From contig LUGG01000009.1 in the NCBI GenBank assembly GCA_001683735.1, positions 496,001 through 560,000 on the forward strand: a stretch of 64,000 bases of DNA, in the 5' to 3' direction. Below the pieces are notes generated by a model that did no database searches, had not been told where the DNA came from, and saw only the letters and a list, made by a program, of their open reading frames with translations. Below are positions 49,750 to 60,585 of the stretch, piece after piece; within the stretch, counting starts at the first letter, position 1; the number at the start of each line of letters is the position of its first letter. The stretch is from Grifola frondosa (Eukaryota; Basidiomycota; Agaricomycetes; Polyporales; Grifolaceae). The position numbers and the translations under genes were made by a program.

Positions 49750-49844
49750 ACGGGTATCTCAAGGTAACCTTGACGCCACCTTAAGTTACCTCAAGGTGAC
49801 AAGCCGAGATGCCGTTGAGGTGAGGTGCACCTCAACCTTGAGGT
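49750..49844. repeat. right subterminal motif cluster
   Basis: Several CTCAAGGTAACC / ACCTCAAGGT / AACCTTGAGGTAC units in both orientations just inside the right TIR, mirroring the left end. Confidence 0.7.
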
Positions 49845-49866
49845 ACCTCACCTCACGGCAACACTA
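49845..49866 (-). repeat. right terminal inverted repeat of hAT element
   Basis: 22 bp; reverse complement matches the left TIR with one mismatch. Confidence 0.93.
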
Positions 49867-49874
49867 AGCACAGG
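49867..49874 (+). repeat. hAT target site duplication, right
   Basis: AGCACAGG, identical to 45535-45542. Confidence 0.93.
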
Positions 49875-50460
49875 GTTTCAAATATGTTATTAGAATTTAG
49901 CATAATTAACAACAACAGACCACAAAGTATATACTTATGAAAACATGTTTGCAAGTACTTAGACTGAGAAACAAAAAATAATTCAACACAGTAACAATAA
50001 CAACAGAATGCAAGTGAACAATACCCCTAAAATACACTTCAGATATAGTCAGTTGATGAACATACATAGAACAATTAATACACACCAAGGAGACTTGCAG
50101 GTATGATGATAACTCGTGTCAGAACTGCAAGCTCGCAGCACCTTTATGAATGCAGCCAATGTCAACAGTCGGAGTAGGGGCGGAGGTTAGGGGAGTGGCC
50201 GCGGGAGTGGCTGTTATAGTGAAAGAATACGAAAGCACAGCAGATCTTGTAGTTCGTAGCAGTCAATGCCTGCGGTGATGACAACGACGGCGACGTCGAC
50301 AACAGTAACAGCAGCGCTGCGTCTCGCGAACACTCTATTGGATGATTATTTGTTGTAAGTATATCACGTGCTAATGTCTCACGGCAGATTGGCTTCGCAG
50401 AGCCTCTGCACATATCGACGTGGACAAAACCCTCCTTCCAGTAAACTGGAGTCGGGGATT
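49875..50460. other. right arm of AT-rich island and HNH gene promoter
   Basis: 49875-50110 continues the A/T-rich sequence interrupted by the hAT element. 50160-50460 returns to normal composition and carries CACGTG at 50365-50370, about 90 nt before the next start. Confidence 0.55.
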
Positions 50461-51842
50461 ATGGCTCAGGCTGAAGAATGTTGTAATGTCGAATCCTTCC
50501 CTTTTACCTCGCCGGCCGCAGTAGCTCGAGGTCACAATGTCTTCATCTGGTCTGCTCGCCGGAGAATGCTCCTGCTTGGTAAGTCCCATCTAGTGTAGGT
50601 ATCTTGCTCTCTTTCCTCATGTTCTATGCCAGGGTTATGCATCCACGAGCAATCAAGTATCACCATTGAGACCATCTATCGCTGGCTTCGACTACTCTCT
50701 AAGATTCGTTCCAACACTGTCGAGCCTGAGTTTGTTTTGCGTCCCGTCAACGTAGAACCACGCTCCGCATCCTATTTTTGCAGCGCTAAATTCACAACAA
50801 CTGGACCGGACTTGGTTTGGAATTCCAAGACCCCTTTACAACCAGGGCATTATGCTACATTCTCAATGTCAGGTCAAGATTTTCCCACTAACTTCATATT
50901 TGAACGTGGTCTGAGTTTCACTGCAGCTGGATGGTACTGTGATGTAGTGTTTGACACAGTACGATGGCCGACGTTTAAGGAGGCCTGTGCTTCTGAATCT
51001 GCTGTCGCTAAACGGGTGAATTTTATCGTTCTTCGCGGCTTGTGGTGTCGCTTACATCGTGGATGAATTCCTTGACAGTGCGAATACCCGGACTGGTTTG
51101 ATACTCAGGTCCGCAAGCGAGACGGTAAATGTGTAATAACAGGAACAACGACGAAGCCGCTGGCGACAACTTGGATTGTTGCGCCGTATTTTAGAGGCGT
51201 TGTTCGTTGATTCAGCTCCTGTGGCATAATACGAGCTGAATCAATATTTTCACAGGTCGACTATAACGTCTCTGCATTCCCGCTACCAGATGACGAAAAT
51301 ATCTTTTTGACAGTGAAGAATGGTTTGACAATGCGTCAAGACATTGCTGATCTCTTCTTCAACAATGATATCGCGATTGATGTCGATGTATGTCCCCGTC
51401 TTCCCATTCAAGAAAGGTATGCTCATTAAATCCATTCCAGGATGACTTTCGGGTTATCTACATGCAAGAACCGAGTAAACTCTGCAGTAAGGAGTTACTC
51501 CCCATCATTCCATCACACATCTCTCTCCCAGAGGATACTCCGGAAGACCTACGGCCTGACTTGTGCATGCTTCGCTGGCATCTCAAGTATTCTCTACTAG
51601 CGAATGGCGCCGCAGATGATGTGATGACTTACTACGGCAAAGATGAAATATCTGCGGTACTTGGTGAGCTCACGGGTGAAGACGGCGACGAGATGCAGGA
51701 ATGGGACAATGAGCTTTGGCAAAGTCCCATTGGCCAGCTGTGCTTGGCTTGGCTACTCATCACCAAGCGGTGAGTTCCTCAATCTACCAATTGTTAGTAT
51801 CTGTTTCTTACTTCTGCTCTCAATTGCAGCATGGAGCAGTAG
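50461..51842 (+). CDS. HNH-nuclease-like fungal protein
   Basis: Exon 1 starts at ATG 50461 (MAQAEECCNVESFPFTSPAA) and an intron near 50580-50631 follows. Later exons carry EYPDWFDTQVRKRDGKCVIT, GTTTKPLATTWIVAPYF, SAFPLPDDENIFLTVKNGLT and MRQDIADLFFNNDIAIDVD. This order (RKRDGxCxxTG, a central motif, then N-GL-L-xxxH-xFD) is that of the basidiomycete HNH-type endonuclease family. Here the usual AH(V/I) catalytic His position reads VAPYF, so activity is doubtful. A helical C-terminal region (RPDLCMLRWHLKYSLLANGA) ends in a tiny last exon MEQ-stop at 51842. Several introns, including one of about 65 nt at 51199-51258. Such proteins are often present in many copies. The role is unknown. Confidence 0.65.
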
Positions 51843-52743
51843 ATCATTGTTGATACTGTGCATCTGTCAGCTTGTACAGCTATGATACCCCGACGCACGA
51901 CAGTAAATCCCAACATGTCCAAGCCACCATAGATCCGCACGCAACCGACGTCGCCACAGTGATTGACGGATCTGTCGCTCGCAATCTCAGTTGCGGCGAG
52001 AGACCGCCGCTCTTCTGTTTGTGCGGATTTGCGAAGCGGGACAAGAACGACCATGTTGTGAGGGAAGTCAGGAAGTTGATTCAAGTTGCTCGACAACCTC
52101 CCCAGTGCCACGCGCTTCAGCCAAGCCTGTCCGATAGGCGGGGATAAAAGCATGCGTATGCACTCAGGTGACGACGAAGAACCAGACATGTACAAGGATG
52201 CCCATTCAGCAGTGACTTCGACAGGACAATCCACTCACATGGCCTTGCAGTCCGGGAGAGCCGACTCACGCGCACATTACCTACGCCCTACAACAAGGCA
52301 CCGGACGTCGTTGGCGGGTGCGAAGAGGGAGATAGAAAGGGTGCGACATCCGTGCATTTGCATTGCGACCTGACGCCAAGCACTTGCCACCAGGTGGGGA
52401 GCAGGTCGGCCATAGGCAGGCTGCACGGTGCACCACCGGCCTTATGGATGCAACCTTGTGGATGCAATCAGCAATGACATATGGAGGTGTCAATTGCTAG
52501 ACATATATGTCGCTTCCTAAGATGTCGCCACCTACCCGCGAATAGAACGGATGCGGTTTGCCGCATCCTGTTCTTAAGTATGGTTCTCCGATACGCGCGT
52601 CGCAGATATAGCGGAAGACAACATCGATAACAGAATGCAGCAGTCCCGGTCCATGCGTACAAAGCCTATCATCAGCTTCCACATGACTCCGTTTAATAAA
52701 CGCTCGCTCCTAACAATTTATGCCTTGCACCAGTGTCCCTCGT
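51843..52743. other. convergent spacer with a hairpin, no gene seen
   Basis: A 146-codon reverse-strand frame (51794-52234) has no recognisable domain. A GC-rich hairpin lies at 52545-52573 between the ends of two convergent genes. Confidence 0.4.
52545..52573. terminator. inverted repeat / hairpin near the 3' end of two convergent genes
   Basis: GAACGGATGCGG, loop TTTG, then CCGCATCC-T-GTTC: twelve paired positions with a single bulged T. It lies about 170 nt downstream of the sedolisin stop on the reverse strand. A role in 3' end formation is only a possibility. Confidence 0.3.
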
Positions 52744-55122
52744 TCACGGCAGCAGCAAAAAGGCCGCAAGTAACAAAGGGAAGTTCGGAGTGCCCACGCC
52801 GGTGACAGGGTCCCAGCCAGGTTGCGCAGGAAATCCCACTGTACCGCATCCGGGATTCGTACCATTCGTAATGTCGTTAAAGGCGTGCTTGAACGCTGCA
52901 GTATAAATCTACGCCAGATACTGAGATTCCAGTGTGAGAGCAAAAGTAAATTTAACGTACAGCAGGGTTGATAAACCCAATGGGCTTCCGGCCAATGGCA
53001 AGGCGGGCGTCGTTCACCGCGGAGAGAATTGCGGCCGTCACAGGTGAAGATGCGGAGGTACCGTAGACGAGTTCATATCCGCCATCAATCGCTACGACGT
53101 AGTTGGCACTGAAAGAAGGCCAGTGTCAATGAAATCCTTCTGGTGTCGGTGGGCTTGCATGTACAAGAGCAAGTCGTACTGAAACCACGTACCCGTTGGC
53201 CGAAAGATCTGGGTATGCGCGGGAACCCGACGTGTTATATGTACCCGTAGGATATGACGGGGGATAGTTGGATAGGTATGTATCGACTGCACTCTTCTGG
53301 TACGACGGCATCGCGAATTACATTTGAGAAACCGCCGCCTGAGTAGATCACCTGCTCGCATGCGCTCTCCGGGTCTGTCACCTGCAGCATACCGTGTCAA
53401 TCCAGTCAGCGAGCGATACGAGAACAACGTTACCCTTACCTTAGCTCCGGGATTAACTTGCGTTGCACCGACGCTCGTGATGTACGGGCACGTGCCCGGG
53501 AAGGAGGGTGCAAAGCTCGAGCCCGAGGAAGACGGATTGCCGTCAGCATCGAGACACACGCCACTGTAGCCCGCGACACCATAGTCGCCGGAAGAGTAAA
53601 GTACTGTCACTCCCATGAGGCCGAGCTAGCACAGAATCAGCTCCAGCAAAATGTCCCTGAAGAGAAGACCAACCTTCGCATACTCGGCGCATTGTCGTTG
53701 CATATAGAAAGGCGTTAGTTCGTATTCATTGTACGAGTACGACGTAGAGATAACATGGGCGGGGGTGATGCCGCCGCACTGGTTAGGACCTGCGATTACA
53801 TATAAAGCCAAACAGCGTGCTAGGATGAGGTCATAGGGCGCACCTTCGTATCCTCCATTATAGGGATCCGGATAGGGAGCATCCCAGTTAGGATCATTTC
53901 CACCCTCAAACGTGCAGTAGGAACCGTCGAGCGCATCGAGGAAGTTGTTGAAGGAGGCACCTACGGACATTTAGGACATTATTTTTGGTCAATGGGCTTC
54001 ACATACCCACAACGTCATCCCCAGCCTGATAGAGCGTAACATTTTGCTCCTTTCCGACGAGCGACATGGCATATTGCAGGTCGAGATCGGATTCGCCGTT
54101 ATAGCCAAACCCTTCGTAAGGCACATCAATGGTACCTGGAAAAACATGTCAGCAGGTTACAAGAAAGATATAAGGATAACACACCGCCATCAATGCTGAC
54201 AAGGGTTGGACGTTGACCAATCTGAGACTTGGAGAAATTCGTGAAGAAGATGTCTAGATCGCTGGGAAGGTATGCCTGCGGCGTATACTCCACTGTGAGC
54301 AGTAGATCAATTTTGGCTGCTGCTGAGACAAAATATGTCGCACTTACCAATGCCTATAGAATTCTTGCTTGCGGCGAAAGGTGTGTAAACGAAGTTATAG
54401 AGCGCGCGTAAACAGATAGGCGTAATTTGCTCATTGCAGTGCTCGAGTTCATTGAAGATGGTCTGGATCTTGCCAGTGGTCTTGGGGGATACAGGCCCAA
54501 ATCCAGGCTGACCAACATTCTTCGCCGCGCTCCTCTTCATCGCCGGACCTCTCTTGACCTTAAGATCGAAGTGTAAGGTTGGCGTGATAAGCTCGACATG
54601 CTTCGAGACGCGCTCAGGCAAGTGATATGTGTTGTCGCAAGCGATGTGTTCCAGGTCGTGCTCGCTGTGCTCGTAGATGTAGTACTTGGTGTCGAGAATC
54701 CGCTCTGCCTCCTCGACCGTCACATTGGCGTGCAGCCACCCACCACTGGCGCTTAGCTTTACGCGCTGAGCGTCTATGCCACTGTCAACCAGCCATGCTC
54801 GCACCACGTCCACGGACTCTGCGGAGGGACGGAAGGTCTCCGCAACCTTGGCAGCAGACCAATGGTTCCCATAGCTGGGAGAATCTGGATGAGAGACTTC
54901 AAGCAGATAGTCCTCAATGGATTCCAGGTTTGACTGGACCAGAGCAACGCGGAAGGGGAGAGTGGTGAGCGGTTCGGCGCGACGTACTGGAGTCCAGCCT
55001 TCGGGGAGAGATCTACGTGACTCGTGGACGATTCGAGGAGAGTGCTCTGAGCCTGAAGGCAAAGCGAAAGCAAGGGTGAACTCGAGGGCCAAGGCCAGAA
55101 GCACACGAGTGGTGAGCAACAT
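52744..55122 (-). CDS. sedolisin-type secreted serine protease (S53, tripeptidyl peptidase-like)
   Basis: Acid peptidase of the S53 family. ATG 55122 starts a signal peptide (MLLTTRVLLALALEFTLAFA). A pro-kumamolisin activation domain follows: VALVQSNLESIEDYLLEVSH, SPSYGNHWSAAKVAETFRPS, ASGGWLHANVTVEEAERIL. The mature enzyme shows GESDLDLQYAMSLVG with the Glu/Asp acid residues, GVTVLYSSGDYGVAGYSG, YPDLSANG, and the Ser in YGTSASSPVTAAILSAVND. The C-terminus (GWDPVTGVGTPNFPLLLAAF) is complete. About ten introns. One frame break near 53311-53324, inside GGGFSN..AMPSYQKS, looks like an extra A. A TATA box lies 55 nt upstream. Likely feeds on external protein. Confidence 0.92.
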
Positions 55123-56472
55123 CCTGGGGAGTGAGGATGGGACTGTTCCACGGGGTGCTTGTCCTTCGGGGAGGCCTATATAATGTTCCTGCAATCAAAG
55201 CTGTCGCTTGCCGTCAAGAACAACAATTTGATGCGGGGCGTATGCAGCTGGAAGAAGAAGCACAGGAAGTCAGCTGGAAGGCATGATACATGTACTAGAT
55301 CGTAGATGCGCATACCGGCGATATCGGTTTAGTAACATCCCGCTCTACTAGCTTTTGAGGCTAGGATTGCCTGATTCGTGAACTATTTACCATAGCGACG
55401 CGGTATCCCGAGCACGTCCTGTCTTAAGCTTCTGATAACACATTGCTGTAGGAGCGCCGGCTAGAGTGAAGTTTTAGATCACGTCTATTGTTGAATACAA
55501 CTTGAGATGTGATATGAACAGCCTTGGACAACTGATGGACATTGGACAACGTACTTCAAGTTCGCGTCCGAACTCCGTTGAGCACAAGATGGGCACACCC
55601 CAAGGCATCCACCCAAGATACGTAAAGGTATGGAAAATTCTCTTGTCGCAAATTCTTGGCATGAAGAATGCGGTGGAGATCGGATGCCTCGTCCAGCCAC
55701 ATGCGTCGCATGCGGGTTAGTTTCGCGTTACAGATCAAGTACATACTTAGTCTGCTTCCATTTGAGGAATGCAAGGCAGTGCGACCATCGCCAAATCCGT
55801 ACTTCCTTAAACCGTGAACCGTGCGAAATGAAATCTACAGCGGTATCAATACGAGTTCCGCACAAAACAAGTAATGGTCTATCTGTATCCCCGATACAAT
55901 ATTGCTTGAACAACGAGGTGAGTGATCAGCAAGATAAGTAGTGTGGACTCAGAATGAACTTGTACCAAGAGTGCTAATCATTCAAGGATCAGCACACTTG
56001 CGTAAGGTTCTACAAGGACGTAGTTAGCATCGCGTACATGGGCGGCCCTCAATTAAAGGCCGCAAGATAACCCATATGAACCTTCGATCTAAGACTTCAG
56101 CCCACCTCGTAATAAATGAATTAGCTTGAAACACGCAGAAGAATTGATAGTGGTGTGTAGCTATTATACCAGTAGTTGCTAAACGGAGCTGCGAAGGTGA
56201 CACTGGGGTGGGCCGCGCGCCTGCTGAACTGAATCGGGCCGCTGGCATGAACAAAGCACCTGCTGATTTGGGAATGATTCACGCTGCTGGCGATACGAGT
56301 AGTCAATGGTTTCGAGGGAAAAGGAGGATGCTCTACAAGAGGGAGCCCAAAAGAAGATACAACGCACAGGATAGGGTTGTTCCATCATATCGCACACGAC
56401 GGGATTGTAATACGATATGCCAATTACGAGTCCCAGTCTACAATATCAACGTAAAAAGGCAATAGGAAGGTC
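55123..56472. other. sedolisin promoter and intergenic region
   Basis: Contains a TATA box at 55177-55183 and short frames (for example 56208-56465 and 55485-55774 reverse) without recognised domains. Confidence 0.4.
55177..55183 (-). promoter_or_regulatory. TATA box of sedolisin gene
   Basis: Reverse-strand TTATATA 55 nt before the ATG at 55122. Confidence 0.5.
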
Positions 56473-57933
56473 TTACAACAACAGAGTCCAAAAGAGCGCC
56501 GAACTCAGGACCAGGGCGCCATAGCTGAAGACATAGGTTGGACTGATCCAAGAGCCCTTAGTCCCAGACTGTTGTGGAGACGAGCCTCTGAGACAAAGGT
56601 CGCTTATCAGCAAGCGCTGTGAAGAGAGCTAACGTTACGCACGAAGACTGAGATGATGCAACCCCAGAACTCGAACCAGAGGCGGAGGGCACCAGGGTAC
56701 CGGAGACAGAAGAAGTTGCATTGGGATTGAGCGCCGCCGTGGTGTTAGATTGCAAAGCCCATTGGATACCGCCCATTACGTGCGCCATAAATAATTCATC
56801 CTGAGTTTATACGGACCGTCAGAATTCCAAGCATCGTCTTGTGATAATCAAGAAGTTAGTCGAACCTGCCAAGTCTCGTTCAGGTGTCCAAGGCTGGTGT
56901 AGAAGCTCCGTCCAGCTGTCCCATTACTTTGTACACCAGCTCCATGTACCTGAAACCAAGCTATGTGAAAAACTTGTCAGTGACAGAGATTTTGCATGTG
57001 TGCGGCCACATGCCTGTGGGATGAGGCGTTCCTTGATCAAACGTCCGAGGTCCGGGATCTGATGATAGAACCATTAGAATGTCACAAGAATACATAATTT
57101 TAGAAGTACCAACCGGTGTAACTAGACTCATTCGCCGATAGTACGACTACGGCCCCAATACTTCGAGGGTCCGACTTGAAGTTGTACCTGGAAATCAATG
57201 TCAGACATAGCCGCATGAATCACTTGATATCCGGTCGCACATTTCATCCTGGACATGCCACTCTGTAGGGAGCATACTTGTGCTTGGATGAGAAGGCCCA
57301 ATGACATCTACGGTCTGAGATATTCCGATGTTAACAGATATGGTGGATCTAAGCAAGACGAGCGTACAGCGTTCTGTAAAGCTGGGTGGTAATCAAATGC
57401 AGCGCCTGCATATAAGGAGAGTATACTGACATCAGAAAGGTGTGCATGGGTGCATATATGGCATGCTCACCAAGTTCTTTCTGAAAGAACGTTGTGTTAC
57501 GAAGACAATCTGAGGCTGAATGTATGCCAATGAAATTGCCACCAAGATCCAAGTAGTTCTGAAAAGCCGTCTTTCCTGAATCATCGAGCACTTATACAGT
57601 GAAATAGGCTGTCAGTTCGAAATCCCAAAAGAAGGTCTCGTGCTCAAGTTCAATCTCACCTTCACCAGTGTTACTCAGGAAGAGAAGTGCATCATATTGC
57701 TTCAGACGGTCATCTGTAAACCACGTCTGATCCTCTGTATTGTCAAACTGTATGTTGAAGGCTGGTCCTTGAGCTTTCAAGGCTTCGATCGCCGTTGGGA
57801 TAGAGTCGTGTCGAAAGTCTCGTGTAGCGGAATAGATGAGGACCCTCGCGATGGTCTGTTGTGCGCTCGTCTGAGACATGAATGACCAGGTGATGGTAGC
57901 AAGAGATAACAAACAGGACTGCCAGAGCGTCAT
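56473..57933 (-). CDS. ThuA-like domain protein, secreted and probably GPI-anchored
   Basis: ATG 57933 begins a signal peptide (MTLWQSCLLSLATITWSFMS). The ThuA/trehalose-utilisation fold (glutamine-amidotransferase-like) follows: ARVLIYSATRDFRHDSIPTA, YDALLFLSNTGE, LDDSGKTAFQNYLDLGGNF, IGIHSASDCLRNTTFFQKEL, DVIGPSHPSTSMLPTEWHVQ, DPGPRTFDQGTPHPT, GRSFYTSLGHLNETW, and ELFMAHVMGGIQWAL. A Ser-rich linker and a hydrophobic tail (ALVLSSALFWTLLL) end the protein at 56473, typical of a GPI signal. About seven introns, many joined in frame. No clear indel found. A role in sugar or cell-wall metabolism is suggested by the family, but no reaction is proven. Confidence 0.87.
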
Positions 57934-58336
57934 CGAGACGAATGTCGCAGAATAACCTTCAGCCGGAGAGGTAGAATGGGGTTGTCGGTACCACGGCCGT
58001 GACCGTCTGGGCCTCCTTTGTTCTCACGGCGTGCCGTGCAGCAAAGAAGTTGACCTTTCATTTTTCTTGTTCGGGGTGCCAGGAAACAGCTTCGAGGGTC
58101 GTCAACGTACGAACCGTGAATGAGAATATTTGAGAATTTTGGTAGAACGGTGGCAGGCGCGCAGGCGCCAGAAGGAGCTCGAGCAAGTGACGCCGCCCGC
58201 TGCTCGAGACTGCGCGAACATGGTAACTCATCTCAATTTTTTGGACGACGACGCCACAAGGCAAAGTACTTCATTACGTATACGCTCTGCAACAACCGCG
58301 CCCTCAGAAGTAGCAGGAACATGCCTGAATATATTA
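57934..58336. other. intergenic, no gene seen
   Basis: Spacer between two same-strand (reverse) genes: the promoter of the ThuA gene and the 3' end of the membrane-protein gene. Confidence 0.45.
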
Positions 58337-59975
58337 TTACCCGTGTATCAGCACACATGTCCTTCCGCCTACAGCTATAGTCCCCGTCACTTTATCTAAA
58401 ACCGGGTCCGACGTCTTCGTGCGACTCGACGGGTCATAGGTATGTGCGACGTCCCATTCCGGGTCGGTTTCCGTGTCCGCGGAACCCGTAGAATTACGGT
58501 TCAGTGCCACCACCCCGGTCTCAGGAATATACTCAGGCTGTGCGGGCGTTCGGATCAGCTCTGACGGGGGCGGGGATGGAGAGTGCAATTCCGACGCGAT
58601 GGACGCCGAAGGAGCCGATGCACCCTCCTCGATGCTCGGGCTCGAATAGCGCGACTCGCACGTCGTGTACGAGTCCGGCGTGAGACTGGCCGCGCCCCCG
58701 CTAGCGCGGCTCGACTGCTGGTCATGCTCCGACCCGCTCTCTGATTCCGACACCGGCATAGCGAGGATATCTGTGACGTCCTCGAACTCGTCCTCGCCGT
58801 TTGTCGCGTAGATGCGCCAGTCGATGGGCGCGTCCCATCCAGCGCCCGAGTGCAGGGGCACATCATCCGGGCATGTGCTGCACGAAGGAGTGTGCGATTC
58901 ACGCGACAGGACAGGTAGAGTGACTAGATCTGGCGCTTTGGGTTCCTGGAACGTTACATGTTTCTCGCTTCGAAGCGGGCGTTTCTGCAAATTTTCATCC
59001 GTTACGCTCTCTGGGTCGCATGCACGCGCGCGGCGGCGTTTGCTGTTGTGCCCACAGCATGGAAGCAGGTTGCAGCGGATGCATAGAAGGCTGACCGCAA
59101 AGGCGCCGAGGGTCCCGACTGTAAGTAAGGCTGCGAGGATGGCGGTCTTCCGGGCACGTTCAGTCGTATCTGAGTCACCCTGTTCAGCAGCATCAGGATC
59201 AGGGTCGGTGATCTCGGTCGGCGAGGGAATTGGGACAACGTGGGAGAAGGAATGTTGTAGGGGGCTCGATGAAAGCTGTTGTTGATGAGGAATATGTCGA
59301 GGTTCCCGTTGTGGTATCAGAGGTAGAGGCCGTTGTCGTGGGCGAGGATGCTACCGGATCTTTGATGACGACCAGTGCGGATGAAGATATGGGAACCACT
59401 GTGCTTGTTGAGCTGACGAGTGTGTACGCCCAGTGAGCATCCAGCGTTGTGGGTTGCGCATAAGAGCTCGAGTGGACAGCCACAGAATACAGGGTACTCC
59501 ATGTAGCATGATGACGTAGAGAACCTCGTTGAAGGGCCGTAGTACTGATAGAGAGACTAGACAGAGACGGGGATGTAGTACTGGTGTGTTGTGCAAGAGC
59601 GAGAATCTCCGGAATAGCTGTAGCTGTAGCAGAGTCAGCCACAAAATTGACAGCCATGACTGTAGAGGAAGCAGGCACAGTGATGCTGAATGCATTAATG
59701 CTGTCCAGAGTCGCACTGTACATAGACAGACTAGCCAGAGGCAGAGATGTAGCACTAGTAGGTTGTGCAAGAGCAAGAATTTCCGGAATCGCTGCTTTAG
59801 ATACAGTATTTGTACTTGTCGCCAAGTGATTGCTGGGGAGTGGTCCAGATTGCGGGAGTGGCGGCTCGAACAATGTCGGTATAGCAGGATCAGAAGAGCT
59901 TGCAGGTGCTGTAAGACTTCGTGAAGTATAGGATAAAAGAATGACGGTTAAAGGAAGGAGTGACTTGTTAATCAT
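58337..59975 (-). CDS. Ser/Thr-rich type I single-pass membrane protein
   Basis: ATG 59975 starts a signal peptide (MINKSLLPLTVILLSYTSRS). A long Ser/Thr/Ala ectodomain follows with a repeated unit, EILALAQPTSATSLP and EILALAQHTSTTSPS, about 60 residues apart. Then come one transmembrane helix (ILAALLTVGTLGAFAVSLL), a basic stop-transfer (NSKRRRARAC) and an acidic/Ser-rich cytosolic tail ending VGGRTCVLIHG. Looks like a heavily O-glycosylated surface protein, perhaps a wall sensor of the WSC/mid2 style, although no cysteine-rich sensor domain is seen. The frame shifts near 59246-59256 between IEPPTT and HSFSHVVP. It is divergent from the CIA30 gene. Confidence 0.7.
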
Positions 59976-60585
59976 TGTGAGGCAACGACAGTGAGTGCCG
60001 TGTGGGCGTGAAGAGGCAGGCCAAGCACAAGATGGTTGTTCAGTGGCAACAAAAAAACGCACCACATATCGGTTTCCCGGCAAACTTTATAGAGGCTGAA
60101 CAGGCTGACGCTGCCGAAGCTGACACCGCAAGAGAACAGTTAGCCTCAGGTTCGAAATGGCTCATCTCCAAGGCAGAGATATTTGATGCTTTTAGGTAGA
60201 TCCCCACCTCGTAGAAAGAGCGCAGTAGAGATATGCACCGCCAGAAGAGATAGAGATAAGTAACAGCTCAAGAGCCTGAGATAAGCATAAAAAACTAGAC
60301 GCTGGGAATTTTTGCCTCGATCACGTGATCGAGATGACTTCATGCCTCGCGCGCCAACTGTGTGCAAACCTCACCGAAAGCGCAGGTCGGAGTAGCTTTG
60401 TCCTATATTTACGAGCAAGTCCGATATACTATACTCAAATTGTGTTTTTGGATTCATTCCGGTGCGTTGCATCTGACGCACAGTGGTTGGAATTGGGCGC
60501 ATTGATCATTTCTTACACTCATATTTAGTTCACGCATCCTCTCCAGAATCAGCCGCTTCTTCAGACGGTCTAAGGCGGTAAAAAC
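59976..60585. other. divergent promoter region
   Basis: Shared upstream region of the Ser/Thr-rich protein and CIA30 genes. It holds a reverse TATAAAG at 60085-60091 and an 18-bp palindrome. Confidence 0.5.
60316..60333. promoter_or_regulatory. 18-bp perfect palindrome centred on CACGTG
   Basis: CTCGATCACGTGATCGAG is its own reverse complement. It sits in the divergent promoter, 250-340 nt from both starts. The TCACGTGA core is the classic bHLH site (Cbf1/USF type). The length of symmetry exceeds the usual 8 bp. Confidence 0.6.

Larger units (their letters stand above)
45543..49866 (-). mobile_element. hAT-family DNA transposon, 4324 bp
   Basis: A class II transposon with all hAT hallmarks: 22-bp terminal inverted repeats (TAGTGTTGCCATGAGGTGAG at the left, with one mismatch at the right), a perfect 8-bp target duplication (AGCACAGG), and a multi-exon transposase on the reverse strand. 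Clusters of a CCTCAAGGT-like motif lie just inside both ends (45570-45630 and 49755-49850), probably transposase binding sites. The perfect duplication implies recent insertion. It landed in the AT-rich island. Confidence 0.95.

Noticed and set aside
51794..52234. 146-codon reverse frame
   Set aside because: Overlaps the 3' end of the HNH gene and has no recognisable motif.
53488..53501. CGGGCACGTGCCCG palindrome
   Set aside because: Lies inside a conserved sedolisin exon, so it is explained by coding sequence.
59529..59924. Long forward frame rich in Arg, Ser and Cys
   Set aside because: It is the antisense shadow of the Ser/Thr-rich ectodomain.
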